A stretch of 64,000 bases of DNA from Zygnema cylindricum (lineage: Eukaryota > Streptophyta > Zygnematophyceae > Zygnematales > Zygnemataceae): the NCBI GenBank assembly GCA_037447655.1, contig JBBHKE010000967.1:541000-604999 (forward strand). Reading direction: 5' to 3'. Below, in pieces: positions 55,356 to 64,000 of the stretch; the stretch's first letter is position 1; every line of letters begins with the position of its first letter. The position numbers were made by a program, and so were the translations under genes. The notes beneath the pieces were generated by a model. It was given only the letters and a program-made list of their open reading frames with translations. It searched no databases and was not told the DNA's origin.

Positions 55356-56685
55356 TCAAGTTTTGAGAAGACATATTTGCCAAGGTCACATGTAAATTTG
55401 GGTTAGGTACTACGATATCGTGTACATATTATAAATTTGCAAGATTTTTTATAGCGTTTCAATTTTTTTAGGGAAACCAATGTGCAGATATTAGGGCTGT
55501 GTCATTCTACCAGTTTCGATTGATATGTTGTATTTTTTATTTTTGACATCGTCGTGCCACAACAGCAGGGACTGGAATAGCTTACGAGATTTTGTTCTGT
55601 AAAATATGTAAGTTCGCTCTTCCACTCCATTGTCTCCGGTAGTTTTTGTTAGTTCCCCTTTTCTTTAGCAGGTCCATTGTGGTTCATTTCAGATTTCTTC
55701 TATTTTTGCTCTTCATTCATGTATTACGAAGTATTATGGGCATATGGTGATTGTCACCAGGTGAATTGTGTATTGTGGTTGAAGTGATTTGATGTCTTTT
55801 TAAAAGCTAATGGAGAAATTTGCGAAGAACCAGTACTTCCCTACACTGCCCATCAGTATTGTATTACTAACACTAACTCGTTCGCGAATTTTTTTTGGCC
55901 AAAATCTGTAAAATAGTTTTAACAGCACTATTGATTGAGTAGAGCATAATCTGCCGTATCTGCCTACACCAAATTAGTCCGGCCTAGAGTGTTTTAGATT
56001 TCTAGGGTGAATGCAGAAAATCAAGTTTTTTGCGCATTCTCTCCATCAAGTATGGTTTATGGGTCAAATATGGCTATGTTTAAATATCAAGTCATCAAAC
56101 TGCACTGCACATGGGTTCATTGTGGATTAGTATGTTGGTGCAACATGTACTTGTTCTGGGAAATGATCGTAGAAAATCTGGGAGTTAGTTCCAAAGCTAG
56201 TTAGGGCAAATAGCTTCTGATGCATTATCTCTACATTGGAAGGAAGAGATAAATGCTCCACGTCAGCAATTCATGTGTTACAATTTTCTCCAGGGACCAT
56301 GGTGATATTCTTGCATTCACAACTTTCATTCTTACTATATGTCAATATTCAATAGTTTAATTCAAGTTGACAATCGCCACGAAAAAAGCGCGGAGAGGTT
56401 GCTCTTATTGACATCTTAGTGAAGCAAATGACATTGCCATGTCCAATTTGTAGTGTGGCATCGGCGAGTTTCCTATCGGCAATGAGGCCGATAATCGGTA
56501 TGTCGGTTATCGTTATAGGTAAGGGTACCGATAAATCTTCATTAATCGTTATGGGTAATAACGCCAAATTATGGGTTATTGTAAACGGTTACCGATGCAC
56601 AACACTGCAGTAAGCAATTTGTCAATTTTGTAATTTTCATCTTTGCACGTTACCGTACAGGCTGTTCACATTTTAGGGGGCATTA
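55356..56685. other. Telobox gene 3' flank, then intergenic
   Basis: The 3' UTR lies at the left. A left-end-like TACACTGCCCATCAGTATTG occurs at about 55843, and a G-like right arm ends ACCGATGCACAACACTG near 56607. No further gene recognised. Confidence 0.4.
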
Positions 56686-56688
56686 TTA

Positions 56689-57399
56689 GGGTGGGCTTCC
56701 ATTAGCGAAAAAGTAGGGTTTTTTACTGACGGTTGTACAGTTTCGTACAGGTTCGTACAGATTTTATTTTTTTCCAAGGAGAACAACATTACAAAAAAAT
56801 GTCCAATGTTATAGGCGTAATTTCGGACCGTCGGATTCTGTTATACTTTTTATCCGAGACGCCGCGTCACCAACCTTACAGTTTGCTAAGAGTTAAGACC
56901 GTGCACAGGGAGGACAGTTGTCGAATACAGAATGTGTAAAAATAGGCCGCGTGGAAAAAGTCAAAAAAATCCACGAGGAGCGCACGCATATGTGCGTACA
57001 CGTCGAAAGGGCCACGTGCGTTCCGCCAGGGTGGCTGCGAATCTGCCGAAATTATCTTGTCACGCTCCCACCATCAAAGTTTGCCGCCGCCTTTTTGTCG
57101 TTGCGTTTTGAGATTTTGGGTAATGCATTTAATGCCATATGTACGGGTCATCGATTACCTCCGACGGTACAGATATTTCCTCCACGGGTACAGATATTAC
57201 CTCTGATCGTACAGATATTGCGTTCAAACTTTGCATTCTAAGATTCTTTCAAGATTTTATGCATCTAATATTAACCTACGTGTTACAACCAGAATGAGCC
57301 ACGCGAATAAAAGTGGTTTAATGTCGAGAACTAATGGAAGGCACGCCTTTCAGTAAAGGTTTTCGTACAATTACCGATACGCCTAATGGAAGCCCACCC
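56689..57399. mobile_element. E7: Tourist-like MITE
   Basis: Ends GGGTGGGCTTCCATTAG and CTAATGGAAGCCCACCC are perfect inverted repeats with TTA duplications (56686-56688, 57400-57402). The interior differs from E1 except near the ends. Confidence 0.85.
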
Positions 57400-57402
57400 T
57401 TA

Positions 57403-57935
57403 CTGGAACATATTACAATATGATTCGCTGGCCTGTCAGCTTTTAGGAAAGCGAAATGAAAAATGCTTATCTTTTCCGGCAAGACGCTTAACTTTTAGCG
57501 TCCCGACAGCGTATCCAGGTTACCGTGCGAACGAAAACATAATCATAAATATTCTTGTTTTATTTACCGAAATTTATTTTCGACACCCTTGCATCTGACA
57601 GGAAAATCCTATTGATTCGGACGTCCGTGCCACCGGATGACTTCGCGAAGAGTCGATTTTCAACTGGAAAAACGAAAAAAAAAACAAAAACAAATTGATC
57701 TGGAGCACTTTTTTGGAGTGTCGTGCAGTGTTAAACACTTAAACTCAAGCGGATGACGTCTTTACGGAATCACGAATTGTCGATGAGAGTCTCCTGAGAT
57801 TCCATTGTTTTGAGTCGCTGTTGCCGTTGTGAGTTGGCGCAGATGTACATAACAACTCGTGACCGTACGGATTATTAAACCCGTGGAGCTGTCGTTCTTG
57901 TTAATTCGGAGTGACGAAGCATTCTAGGAGATCGC
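57403..57935. other. Intergenic, no feature recognised
   Basis: No supported frame, RNA gene or transposon ends. Confidence 0.4.
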
Positions 57936-57937
57936 TA

Positions 57938-58136
57938 CACCTTGAATCGTTATTAGCGTATTGAAATTATTAGTGTAAAGAAAAAATTAGCGCCAATCAT
58001 TCTAATTTAGTGCCAGGAGACGTGGCAGACTATGGTCCACATCCTTAAATAGTGTAGTTTATTATATTTAAGGTATCAATGTCAAAATTTTGGGGTGCCG
58101 ATATAGCGTACATAAGGCTAATAACGACTCAAGGTG
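57938..58136. mobile_element. M9: short M-family deletion derivative
   Basis: Ends CACCTTGAATCGTTATTAG and CTAATAACGACTCAAGGTG with TA on both sides, 199 bp. The right half (ATCAATGTCAAAATTTTGGG) matches the right end of M7, indicating an internal deletion of an M7-like element. Confidence 0.85.
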
Positions 58137-58138
58137 TA

Positions 58139-58549
58139 ATGCCTCATGATTCGGTCGTTTCGAAGGTGTTTGTTGCTCTTTTGAGCTGTCACAGGCAGAA
58201 AAAACAGGGAGATAAGGACTCTAGGCAAGCCGACGAGCAGCAGCCGAACACGCCCTAGAATGAAGTCCAGTTTCCGCAAATTCATGACGCTTCGGTAAGA
58301 TTTGCCGGCTAAAATAAAATATTGTACAACCGGCCGATCCTGTACGGTTGGTGCGTTGTTAATAGTAACAACTTGTTCCGGTACATTTCACTAGATTAGT
58401 GTGGAAGCGGAGCATTACAATAAGTGGAGTTTTATGCGAATAATACTGAACTTACGCGTACAGTAGGCGTGTATGTCGGCGATCAGTGCACAATTTTCCA
58501 TTTTAATCAAGTTTTGGTTCATTTATCATTTGGTTTTAATCATTTTAAC
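58139..58549. other. Intergenic, no feature recognised
   Basis: No supported gene or transposon ends. Confidence 0.4.
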
Positions 58550-58912
58550 CATAGTTCAAAAGTAGGCGTCTCTATTGTAGGTCTTCTGTCGGCGCCTTCA
58601 TCGTAAGTTGTGTTATGGGCTTTTCATGTGATCGTCTTAAGTCGCTATTTTGATCAGCGACCGTCCGATCGTCCGAATCTGACGGTTTAAATAAAAAGTC
58701 GCTCAAAACTCACATAACTTTTTTTTTTGTCCGTTATTTTTTTCGAATTTAGACATGACATTTAATTCTCTATCGATCCATGTGCAACTCAACCCTGTTA
58801 CTATTTTATTTCATTTTGCGGCCAATACAATATAAGTCTTAAGGGTATATTGTATTTTTTCCGTACAATAGGCATATTGTATGGGTGTACTTTCACATAC
58901 TTTTGAACTATG
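58550..58912. mobile_element. F3: hAT-like non-autonomous element
   Basis: Ends CATAGTTCAAAAGTAGGCG and CATACTTTTGAACTATG. Flanks ATTTTAAC and ATTTTAAA match 7 of 8. The interior is a shortened version of F1. Confidence 0.8.
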
Positions 58913-59530
58913 ATTTTAAACATCGCGGTTTTGGCACTAAAATCTTTTTTTATAAATTAGTACAAAAAATGTAAGATTTAAGACAAAGTGTACAAATTTC
59001 TTCGATAACTGGCCTGTAAAGCTAGGAATCGCGTACGAAAATAATTACCGCATAGCGTCAGAGTACACAAAACTCAGGGCGTGCACTTCAATCTGTTCGT
59101 ACAAAATCTGAGGCAATATATGAGACAAAGTACTTGTTACTGTTGACGGCCAACGGTGACCTAATACCATGTATGTTTCTGCACCATATTTACTTAGGGA
59201 ATTGATCATGACAGTGACAGTTTTGGTTGCGCAGAGTCACTTACGTCACTTTGTCAAAATTGTACGTTTGATGTACATATTGGTACAAATAAAGTACCAT
59301 TGAGTATAAATTTGACGGTCAATCGGTTTGACAACTTTGACTTTCAAAATATTGTTTCAACCGCTTAAAATTTTGCCGCGCTTGCGGACGTCGACCGTCA
59401 TAATAAAACTAGCAATTGACACGGTCGGCGATCGTTTACATTAACAAAACTGCGGCAACCACATGTAAATTAAAGTGTTGCAGACATTCACTTCTTGTCT
59501 TTACGTGAGCTCTACGGTGAGAGCACTTGG

Positions 59531-60193
59531 GGTATGGTTACATCAGGAGGTCTTTGTAATAGTATGGACAACAAAAATTGTTTATTACAAAGGCCTCTGT
59601 TACATCGAGTAGCGTGTGTAAATACGTTTTTACATGCGTGTCGTGATTTGAGTGGTTCTACGTAAGGTGACGATCATCTCTAAAATCGTCAAAGATTTGG
59701 AAACCGACCATTTTCGTATGGAAATCCGTACTTGCATACTATGTACGTGTACTTTGCAAGTGTACCGCGTCAATGTACCTCAGAGATCTTTTTCATTTTG
59801 CTGACTTTCATAAAAAAAACCCTATTTCTTTTCGGCAAAGATTTTACGGTCACCTTGTCCGAAGGCACTTGACTTTAGGGACGTGTGAAATTTTTCATTT
59901 TTCATCGATGCACGTGTCAATGTCCAGGTGTAGCGAATTCACTGGTTCTGTATTGGTGAACCTACCTCCGCGAGGTGGGTTCGCCAATGCATAGGCAGAT
60001 GGAGCGATTGCTACGCAGATGAAGACCAAAATGTTATCGGACGGTAAATGTCTTCTCCCGAATACCTGGAGAATCATAATTTTATTTTTGTAATGTTGTT
60101 TTCAACAAACTCAATAAATTATAGTACGACATGGTACTAGCAAGTACAAAATTGTGTGTTAAACCTCACTTTTCTCCTGATGTAACCATACTC
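59531..60193. mobile_element. E6: E-like element in the centre of the long-inverted-repeat transposon
   Basis: Ends GGTATGGTTACATCAGGAG and CTCCTGATGTAACCATAC are inverted repeats. A central palindrome (CCTACCTCCGCGAGGTGGG) and the TAATGTTGTTTTC stretch place it with the E superfamily. No clean 3-bp duplication. Confidence 0.65.
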
Positions 60194-60615
60194 TTAGCCG
60201 CATAAATGAAATTGAATCGTCTAAGCGTTACATTGAACTTAGACGCAAAGTGAAACAAATCCTCTTTAAACCAAAGTACTATAAGTCTTGTATGGAAACA
60301 TTAAAACGCACGAAACAAAATAAACATTGTACACTATAATACGACGAACTTACGTAAAACATCAATTGAAATTAAATGAAAAAAGTGTGCGCCGTCACGC
60401 GCGACGAAATCGAGCCACACTATCTACGAATCAACATTATTACATTGACTGCAAAATTTTGTTTCGTGCGTTTCAATATTTTCGTACAAAACGTAGTGAA
60501 AATACATAAATTTCAACACGTAGTGTAGTTCAGTTTAGTTTAAAGAGGTTTCGTTTCAATTTGTGTCCAATTTCAATGAAACGCTTAGACAATTCAATTT
60601 CAATTTTGCGGCTAA
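60194..60615. repeat. Second palindromic element adjoining E6
   Basis: About 80-bp inverted arms: TTAGCCGCATAAATGAAATT at the left and AATTTCAATTTTGCGGCTAA at the right, with TCTAAGCG and AAGAGGTTT blocks also inverted. The spacer is AT-rich. Confidence 0.7.
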
Positions 60616-61030
60616 GTGCTCTCATTGTGGAGCTCAAATGAAGATAAAAAGTGACTGTCTGCAACACTTTTATTTACATGTGATTGCCGCCATTTTGTTA
60701 CCGTAAACGTTCGTCGGCCGTGTGAATTGCTAATTTTATTATGACGGTCAACGTCCGCAAGCGCGACAAATTTTTAAGCGGTTGAGACAATATTTTGAAA
60801 GTCAAAGTTGTCCAACCGATTGACCGTCAAATTTGTACTCAACGGTACTTTATTTGTATTAATATGTACTTCAAAGGTACATTTTTTGACAAAATGACGT
60901 AAGTGACTGTGCGCAACCAAAGCAGTCACTGTCATGATCAATTCCCTTTACTTATTCAGGTAAGCCCAGCGGTAATTTTATCATGTATACCAATTTTGCG
61001 TAAGAAAAACAAAATCAATTCGGCCATTTA

Positions 61031-61549
61031 ACACCTGAATCGCTGTTAGCGTTAATAACGCTAATTCGGCCAACCCAATTTTTTACCCTCGAACCTAAAA
61101 TATAATTAATAACTCTAATTGTTTTTCTACGTTAGTGCAAGTACTGTTTAATTAACGTTGTTAACTCTAATTTTGACAGTTTTTAAAAAGTGTAGTGTAC
61201 GAAATGTGTCATTCCGTACTAAATTTGCTCGTTATTTTGTACAATTTTACAAAAAGAGTGCCATATAAAGGCGTCGACACGCAAAAGTGAGAGCGTCGAC
61301 ACAAAAAAGCATACTCATATTATTCTCAATGAAAAAAGCGGGGGGAGTCACGCAAACTTGTTCTCATATGTTCAAACGTCGACTATATGAACACAAACTA
61401 TACCAATTACACCATGGGAGAAATGAACCCAAATTAGAGTTATGTGTACAAATTAGAGTTTAATTTTTATTGGTGAAGAGCCTTAAACATGAAGTTAACT
61501 GTAAATATTGTTTTAAATAATTATTTTAACGTCATAAATATTCATGGTG
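61031..61549. mobile_element. M10: degraded M-family element
   Basis: Left CACCTGAATCGCTGTTAGCG and right CATAAATATTCATGGTG with TA, and AGAGTTA/TAACTCTAA words in the interior as in other M copies. The right end is poorly conserved. Confidence 0.45.
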
Positions 61550-62815
61550 TACCTCTAGCTCCTCTTCAATTTCTTTTGGTTGATAATAACCATCATCTTG
61601 TTGTCCATGGTATGTCTGACTGTCTAAAACTCGTTGACAAGTTGTTTTGCCCATCTCTTTCGAGGGTGTTAGTTTACACCATACAGTCACCGTGACGCTA
61701 GTTTCTTACCTCATGAGTTGGAATTTGCCAACTTCTATCATCAAATGATAGTCTTACATGGGCCCATGTGGTATCTAGTGTTGACGACAACTCGTTACTG
61801 ATTCAGCAATTATTATTGTCTACTCATTCACAATTATCAGTCGAGGCCTAATATGCAAATACTCCATGATCTTATTTCAAAATTGGTAATCACTCACATG
61901 TGCACACATGTAGTGTAAACAAGGTACTAAACTACTGAAGGCGTCGCCTACGATTGAAGCGCGAGCCCAAATTCCATCTTGCTACGATTGAAGCTGAAGG
62001 AGTAGCTTGATGCTACTCCATTTTTCCAGTCATTATACCTATTTTTTCCTCATTTTGCATTTTATACTTTGCTTACATCTCGGCTTGCCGAACGCGTTAC
62101 TCTTTTTTAGGCTCCATTAAATTTGTAGTCGGTCTATAATCGATATACGCCTCCATATATTACGTCCCTCGCACTATGGGAGCGTAAAGGAACAAACGAT
62201 ATGGTTTAAGATATATTCTTTATAGTGACGATCAAGAGCAGGTTATAATAAAACGTGAGGCAATACAATACTTTCGCAACGTTATAAATTTATGGTTATA
62301 CCTTGCCTTCGGGTGGATCTTGTGTTTATGCACAGGGCATAAAGAGCAATGGGTGACATAATTCTCACAAATCCAAAGGGATCATGCGAGTGACATGGCA
62401 TAATGGAATTGCGACTCGAGATATAGTGGCCTATAAGGACAAGACCACGCGCATAAACTCGATCGACAACTTCATACCATTTGCTTAGAGAAATTTGGGA
62501 GCTTCAAACTTCATTCGACAACTTTTGTTGGGACTACGATCGACGGTATTTTGAAGTTAAAGGACTTCGTACACCTACCTAACTTTCATGACAACTTTAT
62601 TACGACAATGCTTTTCTGTCACCCTTCAATGCTCTTAAGTTTCGACCCTCATCCGACAGAGCATCAAGGTTACCTCCGCGCCTCTTGGCGCACGTAGTTG
62701 ATATTTGATTCTTAACCTTTAGTGCGGAATTGTGTTAGGTTTTGCGTCGACGACCCATTTCCTCTTTCAAAATCAGTGGACATAGTAGTTTTCAATGTTT
62801 TTGTCGTTTTGTATT
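61550..62815. other. Intergenic, no feature recognised
   Basis: About 1.3 kb without a supported coding frame, RNA gene or paired repeat ends. Confidence 0.4.
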
Positions 62816-63844
62816 TGAAATTCTAGGGGTTCAATTCCCCCACAAAATTCGCATATCCAAAGAAGCTTATCTAGATAGTGTCGACTCCAAGTTGATACAA
62901 ACCCAAATGACTGACCCTTTTACAATCAGAACCCCAATACAGCTTCACCTCTGTGAAATAAGACTTTTTGTGTGCTCAGTTCCACAACATAACACAAAGT
63001 TAGAATATGAGTTTTGGACACATTCACCCACTTTGATTTACCCTTAGAAATACAACCACCTTCACAAACAATATTTCAAACTGACTACACCCTTGTGTAG
63101 CCTGGACTCCCTTGAGTCTGCAGCAAAAATAATCACTAAATTTGCTCACATGAACATTAAGTTATGGTTGTTCAAAGACATAGAATTTATGCAGAATGCT
63201 TCTAGGAGAGAGGGCTTTCAAAAAAGTCTAAGTACTAAGAACCTAGTCAAATTATCATACACTATATAATGTACATACAAAGTACGATAGCCGCTATACT
63301 TTATGTACGAAATTATGCGGCACCACTCTTGTTAGGCCACATGGGAAATAAGTCGTCGCCATTCTGTCCCTTTCTTCCTCGGCATCCTATAGGATGGTGC
63401 CACGTGTCATTTTCCTCCATTTTCGCGAAGCATAGCCAAAACAACCATTCGGGCAGGCCGACACTCACGCGTGCCATCCGTTTGAAATACGAGGATCAAT
63501 GTCAGATGTTCGATCTTGACGACACGCCAAATCTTTTTTCGGCTGTTGAATTTATAAGGTCGTCGTCCTTTTTCACGTTCGTTGAAATTCCACCGACGTC
63601 AATTTGGTCGAATGAAAGCGTCGTCACTAACGTTATTTTAAAAGTTCGAGCTACAATATCTATCACTTGTCAACACCTTAGTGGATAAGGCGAACGTTCG
63701 CAGACCAGGTTGAAATCTGGACAAAGGACACCTTTGAGTCATTTCTTTATTGGTATTCCTACGTATAAAGATTTATAAACATATCGCACTCTATACATCT
63801 CAACATTGGTCCTAGACTATAGGGTAAAGCTACCGGTTGTAAAT
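62816..63844 (-). mobile_element. Copia LTR of the B superfamily, minus strand, cut by the window edge
   Basis: On the minus strand the U5 end reads CTAGAATTTCA at 62816. The stretch 62870-63180 closely follows the B1 leader (CTTATCTAGATAGTGTCGAC, CACACAAAAAGTC). The U3 side contains the GCCACGTGTCA and ACTCACGCGTGCC motifs also found in the G captures. The LTR start lies beyond 64000 because an M element is inserted at 63845. Whether an internal region existed below 62816 is not visible; no primer site follows, so it may be a solo LTR. Confidence 0.75.
63676..63725 (+). other. tRNA-like module in the right-hand LTR, antisense
   Basis: TTAGTGGATAAGGCGAACG is a good Arg-tRNA D-arm/A-box likeness. 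The T-arm ACCAGGTTGAAATCTGGA (B-box 63708-63718) forms a 4-bp stem. The anticodon arm is shortened. Confidence 0.5.
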
Positions 63845-63846
63845 TA

Positions 63847-64000
63847 CATCGTGAATCGCTATTAGCGTTCATTACTCTAATTGAGGTACCCTGTTTTTTT
63901 CGGCAAATTCTCAAATAGAATTAATGATTCTAAATGTTTCTAAACGTTATTTGAGGTACCCCATTAAATAGGGTTCATAACTCTAATATGGTGCCATTTT
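63847..64000. mobile_element. M11: M-family MITE, left part, running off the right edge
   Basis: Left end CATCGTGAATCGCTATTAGC after TA (63845-63846). The interior TGAGGTACCCTGTTTTTTTC is also present in the M5 region near 16200-16280. Confidence 0.7.

Larger units (their letters stand above)
59197..60946. mobile_element. Long-inverted-repeat transposon (1,750 bp) with 8-bp duplication
   Basis: The arms 59197-59530 and 60614-60946 are inverted copies of each other over about 333 bp, starting GGGAATTGATCATGACAGTG. A perfect duplication TTTACTTA flanks them (59189-59196, 60947-60954). The centre is occupied by E6 and a second palindrome. Long arms suggest a Mutator-like foldback element; an 8-bp duplication also fits hAT. 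No transposase. Confidence 0.8.

Overview
The window is nuclear DNA of a plant-type (plastid-bearing, probably streptophyte) eukaryote with low gene density and heavy repeat load. Two of its three genes point to plastids: a fibrillin/PAP-domain protein with a transit-peptide-like N-terminus, and a small OEP7-like outer-envelope protein. The third is an intron-containing telobox-Myb (TRF-like) telomere-repeat-binding protein. Introns are GT-AG. I cannot name the species. The retroelement primer sites differ from the usual angiosperm copia site, which makes a non-angiosperm lineage a reasonable guess.

Layout. 1-2.8 kb: the 5' end of a minus-strand Ty1/copia element (B1) that runs off the left edge. 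2.8-5.0 kb: two further degraded gag fragments and a 10-base assembly gap. 5-21.5 kb: no genes, a nest of non-autonomous DNA transposons. The families are M (TA duplication, Stowaway-like), E (TWA duplication, Tourist/PIF-Harbinger-like), F (8-bp duplication, hAT-like), G (TIR containing GTGTTGTGTATCGG, possibly hAT-like) and H (9-bp duplication, Mutator-like). 21.9-29.5 kb: copia element A1 with both LTRs and a CTATG duplication, interrupted by a solo LTR. 29.7-38.7 kb: copia element A2, truncated at both ends, broken by a minus-strand solo LTR and by a complete minus-strand copia element D (ATGCA duplication). 39.9-42.3 kb: an E-family element holding an open copia gag fragment, then an M remnant. 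42.5-55.4 kb: the gene island, with MITEs between and inside the genes. 55.4-64 kb: more E, M and F elements, a 1.75-kb long-inverted-repeat element, and a copia LTR with an M element inserted at the right edge.

The most notable features are in the copia families. Directly after the LTR they carry a sequence complementary to the anticodon arm of initiator tRNA-Met (GGTTATGGGCCCACC), the half-tRNA priming arrangement known from Drosophila copia and yeast Ty5. In two families gag starts inside the LTR, so the primer site is translated within gag. The TGTTGAAAT-type LTRs, of several subfamilies, also carry Arg-tRNA-like B-box/A-box modules in antisense orientation. All retroelement frames here are broken, so none looks autonomous. 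The three cellular genes have coherent splice models and unbroken frames.
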